Virus record (IMG/VR): IMGVR_UViG_3300030107_003573
Span: 1-20,547 of that record
Source: a virus
Length of the DNA stretch: 20,547 nucleotides
Strand: one strand, 5' to 3'
In this document: one piece after another, positions 1 through 10,100 of the stretch
Numbering within the stretch: the stretch's first letter is position 1
Layout of the letters: every line of letters begins with the position of its first letter
Program-made: the position numbers and the translations under genes
Notes under the pieces: model-generated
What the model was told of the DNA's origin: nothing
What the model saw: the letters and a program-made list of their open reading frames with translations, nothing else
The model's database searches: none

Positions 1-3000
1 AAGGAGAAGTGAAAGGTGCACCCCTTCGCATATCAGTATAAGTTTTTGTACCATCTTCATTTTCTTGAACCCATGAATAAGGTTGCCTACCCATAGCTTT
101 TTCTTGACGAGCAGCTGTCGGGTTTGGTGGAGGAGTGCCAGTAACTCTACCGTTAAAAGCGTCGTTCCAAGCCAAAGTTGTTATACCTGATGCAAGCATA
201 AATCTACCGTAGGCGTTTCTAGCTTTTAAAGTGTCTTGAGGACTTCCGTCAACTAACCTTAAATCGTTAACAAGGTCTTTCCTCATCTGTTTTAATGCAG
301 GAGGAATTGTGTAAAGAATATTACGCTTGGTCATATAACTTATTATGTTATATGGAGTCTGCACGAAAGGTAATTGAGTACGCACTACAGGGCCAAAAAC
401 ATTACTACTATCAATAGATTTATTCATCCTGCCTATCCATTGAGTAAAACCTGACCTTCTTGGGTCTTCTAAAGGACTAGTAAACGTTAATTTTTGAGAC
501 TGTGTTAGAGCTTGTTGAGAAGTTTTTACCAAGCCTAAATCATAATTATCATGCATAAACCGTTTAATAAAATCTCTTTTAGCTTCAAGAGTAGCAGCTA
601 TTGAACCTACTTCAGCAGCTTCTTCAGCTTTTTCAACAGCTTTTTGAGCAATCTTATCGTAAGTGTAATCACCATCAACTTGAAGAATGGTTTTATGTTG
701 ACGTGCGACCTCTTGCCCTATAGTTCTACCTTTTAAAACAGTTTCTTCAGCTTCCTTTCTAGCAACTACTAAAATCTCTTGTTCAGAAAGTTTGTTGTAA
801 GGATTTTTTTTACCACTTTGACGTGCTATTCTTATTCGATTCAAATTTTCTTCAGTAGTTTTTAAAAGTGTTGACCTTAAATTTAACTCAAGATTATTCA
901 TAGATGACTGCTGATATATAATGCTTTTCCAGAAATCATCAGTAGCAGCAAGAAAACGTGTAGATCCTGAATTCAATAAACCAAAAATGTCTGCCATTGT
1001 TGTGGCTACGTTTTTATCACCTGCTCCAAATCCTGCACGAGCTGAAATACTTTCATCTAACTTCATACCATCATTTAGTTTTGATCCTGTAGCATCAAAA
1101 GATGAACGATTGTTTCTCATCGTTTTCCAAGCAGTTTTTAAAGCTTTGGGAATTGCAATTGCCATTTGTAGGTGGCTTTTAAGATTTATAAACGCTTCAC
1201 TTAGCTCGTTTCCTGCTATTTCAAAATCTTTTTTATTCCCAAGTATAGTTCCTCTAGTAGCCACTACAGGAGCGCGAAGCAAAGCTCCGCCAGTCTGTTC
1301 TATAATGTCTACCATAATAGAAGCAGCAGGAGAGGCAAAGTTAATAAATGCCGACTTTGGAGAAGACAACATACTATTAATAATATCCTGAGCCATTACG
1401 TTTGAAAATAAAGCGTTATAGCTAGGAGTAGATTTGAGAACGCCAACAGCATCGTTTAACAGTAAAGAACGTAAGCTGTCTTTTGTATACATCGCTAAAC
1501 CTTTTTCATAATCCCCTCCTCCAAAAGCAGTCAAGAATTCCTTCATATCTTCTCTAGTCTGTAAATTATCTCCAATAGCTTGATTACCTACATAAGGTCT
1601 AGTTGACTTATTCATCTGGAGAAGTTGTAGAGTGCTTCCTATTTCACTGTTAGCTTGTTCAGCTGCTGCGTATGTTTCCCACAGTTCTGAGCGAGCTTTT
1701 TGGATTTCTAAAAGCTTGTCTTGAATCTGCTCATCACTTGCACCTGATTTTTTCTGTGTCATCTCTACAAGCTCATCTCCTAAATCTTTTATGTTTTCTA
1801 GTTTTCTAGTAACAGTGGCGTTTAGTAATAGAACTTGTTTTTTAAGATTGGATGCATCCTTAGCAATTTGATTTGCTCCGCCTACATCAAGCATTCCCCT
1901 AGATTCAAAATGATCATCAAGAAATAACTTCAATTCAGCAGGAGATTCCTTATCTACATTGTCAAGCATACGCTGTACGTCAGGATCATCTATCATATCT
2001 CTGAGCATTTGCTGAAGTCCAGGGTCATCAGTGTAGTGCCAAACAGCATTTACTTTAGAGCCTGGCTTACTTTCAGTACGTCTGCGTCCTTGACCTTTAG
2101 TAGCAGCACTTGAAGGGTACATGTCTAAAATCTTTTCTTCAATAGCTCCTCTATTTAATTTAACACCATTTTTATCTACAATTGAAATGCCTAAATTTTT
2201 AGCTAAGTTATGTAGATGAAAATCTTTGTTTTTACTTTTACTTGCATTATCTCTTGCTTGCATACGCCTCACAACGGATGAGCCGTCGATAATGTCATAA
2301 CGATCTTTAAACTCCTCTTTAAGTGCAGGATAATTTTGTATCACGCCAGGACGAACTGCTTGACCATCGTTTAGAGCTTGTTCAACAGCTTCTTTATGCT
2401 GTGCTAAAAGAGCTTTCCTACCTCCTGCTTCTTCAATTTCTTCTTTACTAAAAGAAAGTAAATAGTCATCTACTGACATTGTATGAGGTTGGTTTCTATT
2501 TACCCTACGCGGAACTACTTCAGCAGCTTCTGATCCTACATCGTCTAAAGTAACTTTTGTAGGGTCAGCTTTAGCAGGTTGCCTTACAATGCCTATATTT
2601 TTAGCAAGTTTTTCAGCCTCGGCTTTATCTTTATCTATTTTCTCTTGGATTCTTTTATTACGCCTAGCTTTCTGTTTCTTAATACCAATATTCTCTACTT
2701 CTTTTAAATATTTTTCAGTAGACTTATCAATATCTTCAAAACCTGTCACAGTTTTTTCATGTATACTTTTAATACCGTCACTTATCTGTTTTTGCGTTAA
2801 ATCTGGATTTCTAAAAAGCTGTCTTAAGGCTACTTGTGCTTGCACTCTTACAGCAATGTTTTTAATGTAAATAGCTTTAGTTCTTTTATAGGCATTACTA
2901 TTCACAATCGCATCTCTAGTAACTCCTCCTGCTTTCAACACAGGGCTTAAAGCAGCTCCAAAAATAAGACCTTCAAGAGCTTGCGTCAGACGACCTTCAA

Positions 3001-4165
3001 TAAAGGTTCTGTCAGGGTTATCTGTTTGCATAAACTCTGCAACCATGTCTTTAGGAAGCATGTCAAAAATAGTTCCTGTTTCTGAAGCATCACGAAGCAT
3101 GTCAATCTTGAAACCTATCTTTGCACCTTTTACAGGGTTTCCTAAAAATTTCTCTCCAACTTTAGCAGCGTTGCCACCTATAGTTAGAAGTAGATCGTAC
3201 CCTTTTTCAGTAGTAGTAACTGCTTTTTTACCTAAATAAGCTAAACCGTTAGGACTTACTTTTTCTAAAACTTTACCTGTATTTTTACCTAAAGATGAAG
3301 CTACTTTACCTCCACCCCTGATTAAAGCATTAGGTGCTTTTAATACTAGGTTTGCAGCTTTACCGTACCAACCTAAAGGAGCAAAAGCATGTAAAATTCC
3401 TTTACCAACTTCATGGCCTATAGTTCCAAGTGTTCCACGGTCTTCAGGAGGTTCGTATCCTAAACCAAAATCTTCTAGATGAAGATAAGGTATTCTTAAA
3501 TCATCTTTTAATTCTATACCTGCAAATTCTCCTAAATCTTTAACAGCAGGAGTCAGCTCTTCCAAAAGTGGATTAACAATGTCAACCCCTGTGTTAACCA
3601 TGAATTCTCCATACTCTTCAACCGCACTGTGAGCAACACCCAAAAAGAAATCTGTAGCTCCCCAAATCCCAGACCCTTCCTCTTGCGCTGCCGCCATTCC
3701 TCTTTCTGTCATCTCCACAGTTTTCTTCATTAAAGAAGTGCGCCAATTTGAACTTTTAGCAAAATCTTGTAATTCTTTTTGCTCTTGTTTAACTTTCTCA
3801 AGACCCGCTTCAATATTTTGCTCGGCTTGTTCTTGAAGCATTTCAGTACGAGCTTGGCCAGAGCCTTTAACTGGAATAGGCCCGCCATGGATTTCTTCCA
3901 TCTGCTCTTCCGTAAGAGGCTCTTCTTCAGGATCATCTATTGTAGGGCCTTCTACAGGTTCAATAACACTGTTACCTGAAGCTTCAACAGAATCTACAGT
4001 AGCTGAAGAGTCTTCTACAACTTCTTCTTCAGCAGCGGTTTCTAGTAAAGGAGCTTGCTCTTCTTCAGTAACAGCCTCTACAACTGGGGTTTCTTCAGAC
4101 TGAATTTCTTCAGACTGAGGCTCTTCAGGGTTTTGACCCTGGTCTTCTGTGTTTTGTGTAACCAT
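1..4165 (-). CDS. gp16-like internal virion / DNA-ejection protein, partial (3' end beyond window)
   Basis: My translation of the minus strand from the ATG at 4165 stays open for 1388 codons to the left edge, so the protein is larger than T7 gp16 (1318 aa). Its place after gp14- and gp15-like genes, its size and its last-in-operon position identify it as the large core protein ejected into the host to form the trans-envelope DNA conduit. Residues 1-90 are extremely acidic (runs of Glu, Asp and Pro). A Lys/Glu-rich, probably helical stretch follows around 500-540, and a VIQNYPAL motif near 605 resembles the 'YP-D/A-L' motif of large polyvalent phage proteins. Near 1235-1300 the segment with LPFVQTPYNI resembles the LPD38-type C-terminal region of ejected phage proteins (from memory). 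I see no N-terminal lytic transglycosylase like that of T7 gp16. The start forms a TAATG overlap with the gp15-like gene. Family call is sure by context; the domain names are tentative. Confidence 0.85.
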   Translation of the reverse strand, partial: MVTQNTEDQGQNPEEPQSEEIQSEETPVVEAVTEEEQAPLLETAAEEEVVEDSSATVDSVEASGNSVIEPVEGPTIDDPEEEPLTEEQMEEIHGGPIPVKGSGQARTEMLQEQAEQNIEAGLEKVKQEQKELQDFAKSSNWRTSLMKKTVEMTERGMAAAQEEGSGIWGATDFFLGVAHSAVEEYGEFMVNTGVDIVNPLLEELTPAVKDLGEFAGIELKDDLRIPYLHLEDFGLGYEPPEDRGTLGTIGHEVGKGILHAFAPLGWYGKAANLVLKAPNALIRGGGKVASSLGKNTGKVLEKVSPNGLAYLGKKAVTTTEKGYDLLLTIGGNAAKVGEKFLGNPVKGAKIGFKIDMLRDASETGTIFDMLPKDMVAEFMQTDNPDRTFIEGRLTQALEGLIFGAALSPVLKAGGVTRDAIVNSNAYKRTKAIYIKNIAVRVQAQVALRQLFRNPDLTQKQISDGIKSIHEKTVTGFEDIDKSTEKYLKEVENIGIKKQKARRNKRIQEKIDKDKAEAEKLAKNIGIVRQPAKADPTKVTLDDVGSEAAEVVPRRVNRNQPHTMSVDDYLLSFSKEEIEEAGGRKALLAQHKEAVEQALNDGQAVRPGVIQNYPALKEEFKDRYDIIDGSSVVRRMQARDNASKSKNKDFHLHNLAKNLGISIVDKNGVKLNRGAIEEKILDMYPSSAATKGQGRRRTESKPGSKVNAVWHYTDDPGLQQMLRDMIDDPDVQRMLDNVDKESPAELKLFLDDHFESRGMLDVGGANQIAKDASNLKKQVLLLNATVTRKLENIKDLGDELVEMTQKKSGASDEQIQDKLLEIQKARSELWETYAAAEQANSEIGSTLQLLQMNKSTRPYVGNQAIGDNLQTREDMKEFLTAFGGGDYEKGLAMYTKDSLRSLLLNDAVGVLKSTPSYNALFSNVMAQDIINSMLSSPKSAFINFASPAASIMVDIIEQTGGALLRAPVVATRGTILGNKKDFEIAGNELSEAFINLKSHLQMAIAIPKALKTAWKTMRNNRSSFDATGSKLNDGMKLDESISARAGFGAGDKNVATTMADIFGLLNSGSTRFLAATDDFWKSIIYQQSSMNNLELNLRSTLLKTTEENLNRIRIARQSGKKNPYNKLSEQEILVVARKEAEETVLKGRTIGQEVARQHKTILQVDGDYTYDKIAQKAVEKAEEAAEVGSIAATLEAKRDFIKRFMHDNYDLGLVKTSQQALTQSQKLTFTSPLEDPRRSGFTQWIGRMNKSIDSSNVFGPVVRTQLPFVQTPYNIISYMTKRNILYTIPPALKQMRKDLVNDLRLVDGSPQDTLKARNAYGRFMLASGITTLAWNDAFNGRVTGTPPPNPTAARQEKAMGRQPYSWVQENEDGTKTYTDMRRGAPFTSP

Positions 4166-6120
4166 TATTCAGTACTAACTCCCATTTCATTTAGATTCAT
4201 ATACTCCTCTCCTAAACTGCTGCTAACATCATCACCATCGCCATTATAAAAACTTAAAGGTTTTATACCTACTAATCTACCTTCAGTAAGCCCTTCTAGT
4301 AATGCTTGCTCCCATGCGGTTAATGCTTCATTTATTTGTTGTAAAGTAACTTCTTCTACATCTACTCTATTTCCATCCTCATCTAATTTAGGTCTTAAAG
4401 ACTTTAAACGCTCTTTAAAAAGTTCCCGCCTTTTTTCATTTCTTGAAATTTTAATACTTACTTTTAAAGATTGCATGACGTTGACATAGCGACCTTTATC
4501 TTCACTACTTAAAGAGCTTAAAATCTCATCCATAAAAGTAGTTTCAACTTTAGTAAATTCTTGAATATTACCTCTTACAAGTTGATTAAAAGAATCTTTA
4601 TTGCCTATATACTCATTGTCATATTTTTTAGCTATGTCATTTATTTCGTCAAGATCATTTAGAAATCTACTTCGAGTTAAAAAATCATCCGCACTGACTT
4701 CACCGTCTAAAAATGCAACGTCTAAAAATGCTCTTAATTCATCTTTGTCTACGTTATCGTCAACCATTGTTGCCCAATTAACCTTAAAAACATTGTCAGT
4801 AATGTTTCGGTTATTTTCAAATGCTCTTAATTTATCTTGAAAATCTAACTGAAGAGATTCTGATAAATTTTCAATTGAGGCAACGTCATCTGAGTACTCA
4901 GAGTCTTCATCTGTAAGAAGGTTTATAAAAGCTTGTTCTATATCTTTTCTTTTGGCTATGTATTCTTTACTTCCAAAAGTTTCTTTTCTTAACTCAAAAA
5001 ATAAACCATCAGCTTCTAAGTTAAATTGTCTAATTAATCTAGACTGTTTAGAATTTTCAATAGTTTCAATTTCTTTTTGATGATTTTCTTTACTAGTTAT
5101 AAACTTAAGCTGTAAAGCATCAACAGCTTCAGGGTCAATATCATAAAAAGATTTATTACCGTGAATGGCAACTCCTTCTTGTCCTAAAGATCCTGTGAAA
5201 TTTAAAATCCTTTCTGCGTCACTAAATTTACGTTGTGCAATTAATAAATCTACAGTAGATTTAAACGAAGGAATAAGTTCTTTAAAACCTGCTTCATTAA
5301 GAGGTATTTTAAAATCTCTAGTAGCTGTTTCCTGTAAAGAGTTAAACATAAAAGTATTAAATGAATCTTGGTCAGATAAGCTAGGGTCTTTAATATTTTC
5401 TAAAATTATTGTAGCTGTTGTGCCTTGAGCAGCTTTTATGTACTGATCTTGTAAATTAGAATTCTGTTGACTTTCTAATTGCGGAGCAAGTGTAGAAATC
5501 TTTTTAGTAATTAATCCTTGAACTAAAGGGTTTCCCATTACTGCTTGAGTTTCTGGGCTTAAGCCTAAATCTATAGGATTATTGTCACCGTCTTTTAAAC
5601 TACCTGCTGTAAGCCTTATAAGATAGTCTTCAATGTCTGTATCTTGAGTAGTTAGATTTTCTAAAACTTCAGGAGTAAGATGCGACTCTAAAGCACTGTC
5701 AAGCTCCAAGACAGCTTTATGGCCTTGAAATCTAGATGTAAAATACCTGTGATGTTTAAAAGGTATTAAACCTTCTTTAACTTTTGCACCTGCATACATG
5801 TCCATTATTTTCTGAGCTTCATCAGTTTTACCTGCTTCATGTAATCTTGCAGCTTGTAAAGCTTTAGAATTAAATTCTTCTTTCTGCTCTGAAGTTAAAC
5901 TGTTCCATGAATTTAGCCTAGCAATTTCAGCCTTTGTTTTAGCTTGCGATGTTGAAAGCATGTCAGACATAAAAGAACCGCTTAACTTAGCAATCGCATC
6001 ATACATCTCAGCATCTGCTGAACCTTGTTTGACAGGTGGAGCATAAGTGTCAAAAACACCTTGCTGTGGCCTTGTTGGAGCAAAGCCGAAATTTACATTT
6101 ATACGTTCACGTTGTGGCAT
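4165..6120 (-). CDS. gp15-like internal virion protein (core protein C)
   Basis: This 651-aa soluble, Glu/Lys-rich, mostly helical-looking protein has no membrane segment, no signal peptide and no enzymatic motif that I recognise. T7 gp15 is 747 aa, so it is somewhat shorter. It sits between a gp14-like and a gp16-like gene, the invariant order in T7-type phages, where gp14, gp15 and gp16 form the internal core of the head and are ejected to build a channel through the periplasm. The start ATG at 6120 overlaps the stop of the gp14-like gene (TAATG), and its own stop overlaps the next start in the same way, so the three core proteins are probably translationally coupled. The identification rests mainly on order, length and composition, since sequence conservation in this family is low. 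Confidence 0.75.
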   Translation of the reverse strand: MPQRERINVNFGFAPTRPQQGVFDTYAPPVKQGSADAEMYDAIAKLSGSFMSDMLSTSQAKTKAEIARLNSWNSLTSEQKEEFNSKALQAARLHEAGKTDEAQKIMDMYAGAKVKEGLIPFKHHRYFTSRFQGHKAVLELDSALESHLTPEVLENLTTQDTDIEDYLIRLTAGSLKDGDNNPIDLGLSPETQAVMGNPLVQGLITKKISTLAPQLESQQNSNLQDQYIKAAQGTTATIILENIKDPSLSDQDSFNTFMFNSLQETATRDFKIPLNEAGFKELIPSFKSTVDLLIAQRKFSDAERILNFTGSLGQEGVAIHGNKSFYDIDPEAVDALQLKFITSKENHQKEIETIENSKQSRLIRQFNLEADGLFFELRKETFGSKEYIAKRKDIEQAFINLLTDEDSEYSDDVASIENLSESLQLDFQDKLRAFENNRNITDNVFKVNWATMVDDNVDKDELRAFLDVAFLDGEVSADDFLTRSRFLNDLDEINDIAKKYDNEYIGNKDSFNQLVRGNIQEFTKVETTFMDEILSSLSSEDKGRYVNVMQSLKVSIKISRNEKRRELFKERLKSLRPKLDEDGNRVDVEEVTLQQINEALTAWEQALLEGLTEGRLVGIKPLSFYNGDGDDVSSSLGEEYMNLNEMGVSTE

Positions 6121-6716
6121 TAATAGTTACCCCATAGATAATCCCAGTTACTTATCGATTCTAAACCTGCTTGAGTTCTGGCAAGATTTAATTGTTCTAA
6201 ATTAGCTTTCATTGTCATTGAAGCTTGGTGTCCTGACCATATACTTCCTAACACTGTTAAGCCTTGAGCAACTGCATTAGGAGGATCACCTGGGTCTAGA
6301 GCGCTAATACGCTGTTGACCTTTTATTTCCATAGCTTGCCCTTGAATTCCAAAAGCAGTTGCAGCTGATTCCATTTCTTGATCAACACGGCCTACCGCTT
6401 CTGAAGCTTCTGCAAAATATGAATTTTCTAATATAGCTGCAGCATGTGAAGCTCCTAAACCTGCTTTAAGAGATGAATTACGAGCTTTTGCAATTGCTTT
6501 ATTTTTTGCTGAATCTATTTCTAATTTACGTTGAGAACGTGCAAGCTGTGATTGAGAAAATGATATACCTAAATTAGCGTATTGAAAACCTAAAGCTCTA
6601 TTTACATTTACAGAATTTTCTGTATACCTTTCAGATAAATTTTCATAAGCTGAATTTTGAGCTTGGACTTGAGCCAAGCCTTTTACTGCACCTATTCCTG
6701 CACCTGCACTACACAT
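6120..6716 (-). CDS. gp14-like internal virion protein (core protein B)
   Basis: A 198-aa Ala/Gln/Ser-rich protein, almost identical in length to T7 gp14 (196 aa). It begins MCSAGAG, and a Met-Cys start followed by small residues is usual for this family. Most of the chain looks like long amphipathic helices (residues 15-130, rich in Gln, Ala and Asn). In T7, gp14 is part of the internal core and inserts in the outer membrane during DNA ejection. The gene starts inside the end of the gp13-like gene (8-nt overlap) and its TAA overlaps the ATG of the gp15-like gene. Assignment comes from length, composition and position. Confidence 0.8.
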   Translation of the reverse strand: MCSAGAGIGAVKGLAQVQAQNSAYENLSERYTENSVNVNRALGFQYANLGISFSQSQLARSQRKLEIDSAKNKAIAKARNSSLKAGLGASHAAAILENSYFAEASEAVGRVDQEMESAATAFGIQGQAMEIKGQQRISALDPGDPPNAVAQGLTVLGSIWSGHQASMTMKANLEQLNLARTQAGLESISNWDYLWGNY

Positions 6717-7185
6717 TACTTAACCTCGCAAATTCATAAAAAGTTTTACTTTCTTCACCGTAATTTTCTACCTCTCTTAAGAAAGTAAAGCCCATCCAGC
6801 GAAGCCATTTAATATGCACCTTATTTCGTGCATCTACATAATTACAAAGAATGTCATATTTACTCTGCATTTTTTCTAATTCTTCTTTACATTGTTTTAA
6901 AAACTGTGTTCTTATTTCTTTAATATCATCAGTACCTACCATCCACACCCAACCTAAATTAAAGTTTTCTTCATGGCCGTCTGCCACTCCAAATACTCCT
7001 ATAGGGTTACCTTTATATTCAATAACTTTAGCATCTGTAGTTACTGCTACGTTTTTATCTAAAACATCTTGAATGTCTGAATGGTTGCCAAATGTGGCAT
7101 ACAACTCTTGTTTATCAGCGTGTCTTAAATTCTTAGCTAAATGCTTAACATCTGATTGTTCAAAATCTCTGACTACTGCGTTCAT
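6709..7185 (-). CDS. gp13-like internal core protein, GNAT-like fold
   Basis: 158 aa. The N-terminal pattern (residues 5-30, with DVKHLAKNLRHADKQEL) and the central GNPIGVFGVADG segment (about 59-70) match the T7 gp13 / DUF2833 family, small phage proteins with an acetyltransferase-like fold. The C-terminal part (VDARNKVHIKWLRWMGF) also has the shape of a GNAT C-terminus, where a helix is followed by the Gly-Phe strand. T7 gp13 is 138 aa and is needed for virion morphogenesis; whether any of these proteins acetylates something is unknown. The start at 7185 is well supported: AGGAGG lies 8 nt upstream (plus-strand 7194-7199), inside the end of the tail tube B gene, and the ATGA overlaps that gene's TGA stop. 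Confidence 0.8.
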   Translation of the reverse strand: MNAVVRDFEQSDVKHLAKNLRHADKQELYATFGNHSDIQDVLDKNVAVTTDAKVIEYKGNPIGVFGVADGHEENFNLGWVWMVGTDDIKEIRTQFLKQCKEELEKMQSKYDILCNYVDARNKVHIKWLRWMGFTFLREVENYGEESKTFYEFARLSNV

Positions 7186-10100
7186 GTATTCACCCTCCTG
7201 CTTCTAGCACTGTATTGTGCTTCATATTCAGCCGACATAAAGCTTACAGGGAAAGGCGATGAAGACGTTATAGTTAGCGTGTACGCATCAGATTTAGTAT
7301 GTATAGGTATTCTAAAGTCACCACTACTCACAGCCGTAGAGCCTTGGGCCGTAGATAAAACATCTGTAGTAGATGTAGTGTGCGTATAGGTGTATGTATT
7401 CGCACGGCCTGGGTTAGTTACTGAAGCTGTAAACGTAGTTGTGTCATCAAAAGAAACGTCGCAAGACATTATTTGAAAACGTCCTGATAGAAGCTGAGAA
7501 GATCCTTGACCTGCTGAACCTCGTATGACTGGTTTAGAGAACTCATACGTCATTGTGTAGTCTACTCCAAACCAAATTGATGATCCTGTCTTATCACCTG
7601 CAATTACAAGAGTACCTGCTGAACCGTTTTGAGTATCGATTGTAAGTTCTGCAGCACCGCCGTCACTATCTGTAGCTTTCGTGTAAGCTTTTATTGCATT
7701 ACCGCTCCAAGTAAATGGTAAGGTAAATGTAGTTTTACTGCTGACAGGAGTGTTGTAGGAAGCTGTAACTGCATCAAATCCTACACCGTCGGTGGCATCA
7801 TAAGATACTCTAGAATCAAGTTTAGTAACAAAGATTGAATTAGAATCTGTAAGATTGTTTTCAATCCTCATTTTATACAGATAAGTTTTACCGCCTGTAA
7901 TTACATCACTAGCTACATAACGCCACTGGCAAAGTACATATAAAATGTTGTCAATTGCGTGTATCCCAATGATTTGCTTTTGATCATCTGAGTCTCCCAT
8001 TAAAGGTAAAGAATATTTAAACCATGCGGACTGTACTCTTTGATTGCCTTTATCTAAATATTTGTACAAATACAAATCTTGCATAGTACCATCAGTTGCT
8101 TCAGGTAAACCTATGATTAGGTTTTGTTGAGGCATTGACGCATACATTTTCCAAGAGTTTGGTATGTATTGTGGTACATGGTCTGCAATATCTACTGAAG
8201 TATAGTTGTCACCTTGAGCATCAAGTACAGCCATTTGGCGCATACCTGAGAACTCTCCGCGATCATAACCGTAATAAAGAGATGAGCCAGACGCAATCGG
8301 AAGTGCGTTTATATTACACTCGTCATAAGAAACTTGCGTTAAGGCTACAGTTTCATTAGATAGTGCAGTACGTCCTGAACCTAACGCAAACTGTTGGGTA
8401 TCAGAAAATAGTATTAAATTGTTTTTGTATGGAACTGCGTGGCGAAGTGTCGCTATTTCATTAGAAGACACTGCTAAATCTATGGGTGCTGTATCGAGTA
8501 AGTCGATAACAGTTGTTCTAAAAAAGTTAAAAAATTCTCCTGTTTCGGACATTACACAGTTTTCACCTGCTAAAAATCCTAGACGGTTTTCGTAGAAAAA
8601 TATGTTGTTTATTTTTTTACCTACAAAAGAAGGGTCTGGGTTTGTGATTTCATCTCCAGCTCCTCTGCTTCCATATTTAAAAGCTGAGTAATCGGATTTT
8701 ATATTAATCGTTACAGCTTCGTCATCTGGATAATCCGTAGCTACGGCAGCACTTAAAGTTAAAGTGACTTTTCCTTCAGCATCAACATCAATCGATTCGT
8801 CTATAACTTTGGTTGCTTCGCTTCCTGTTCCGATATCAAAAACAATTTCAGAATATTTTGGAATTGATAAGAAAGGCGTTAGACCTTTTACAACAATTTG
8901 AGTATCACTTGTTGTCATTGCGTCATCAGGATCATGTATAGCACCTTCAACAGTTTGAGTAGTTACTCTAGGTATTTCCGTGGTACTTGCATTTATAAAT
9001 CCATTTGCGGATTTAAAAAGAAAAGTTCCGTCAGCTTGTCTTATTAAAACATGAGGCACTGTGGCATAGTCAAAACGATACGGAATTTGAGAACCTGTAG
9101 TTTCTACCCACATACCTTCTCCATAATCTTCACCATTTCTAGTTTGAAATTGCAAATAATAATCATCAATATTATTTTCAACATCACCGTCAATTCGTAT
9201 TCTAAATCCATCTGTGCATTGTGCAGGGAGATCTGTTAAATACTGTGTGCGGTCTTTAAAAGCATCTAAATAAGTGTTGCCAACACTGTCTGCTGTAGAC
9301 ATGATAAAATCTCTGTCTTCATCTAAAGGTTTAACTATTATATTACTGTCTTGTTGCGCAAACTCTAAATAGCTGAAATCTGTAGATTGAGTGTATTGAC
9401 CTTTAATTTGTGATGTACCTGAAGGCTTACTGTAATAATAAATTCTTTGACCGTCAGAACGTCTTAACGTAATTTCATATTGTCCTCCACCAACATCAGC
9501 GGTTGTATGAATAAAATAATCAACATTAGTGTCAAAGTAAGTAGAAGTTCTATTTCCAGTATTGGCGTTCACATAATAATATCTAGGGTTTCCAGGTAAA
9601 GACGTAAATTGCACAGCTTTTCCTACAACGGTAAAAGCGTTCTGCGATCCTGAAGGAGTTCCAGAGCCTGGATTAACTTTAATTGCTACAGGACTTAAAG
9701 TAGAACTTCCGTCTTTTCTCCAATCACTTGTAGGAACTGAAGTATCTGTATGGTAAGCATTTCCAGTTCCCCCATTTAAAGCTGTTACTAAATTACTTGC
9801 TATAGTATTTGTTTTAGCATCTCCTGCTGAGTTACCTGTAGTCACTGAATTAGACTGGCCATCTATTTTTACAATATATTCAGTGTTATAAGCAGCTTGT
9901 TTTAGTGTAACTAAACCTTGAGAACCGAATCTAGATGTTAATTCAGAGTGCATCTTAACTTTTCTCTCAGTGTTGACTATAAAAGTAACATCTCCAATTG
10001 TTAAAAATTTAAAAGCAGTCTTAGGGTCGAGAGCTTTTAGATACTCTCTAGGAGTTGTTTCTATTCTTGTATCAGTGGTTACTGAATCGACACCTGCTGT

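Noticed and set aside
921-1391. A 156-codon plus-strand open frame
   Set aside because: It lies wholly inside the gp16-like gene on the other strand, with Ser/Phe/Leu-rich low-complexity composition typical of the complement of a real gene and no supporting neighbour.
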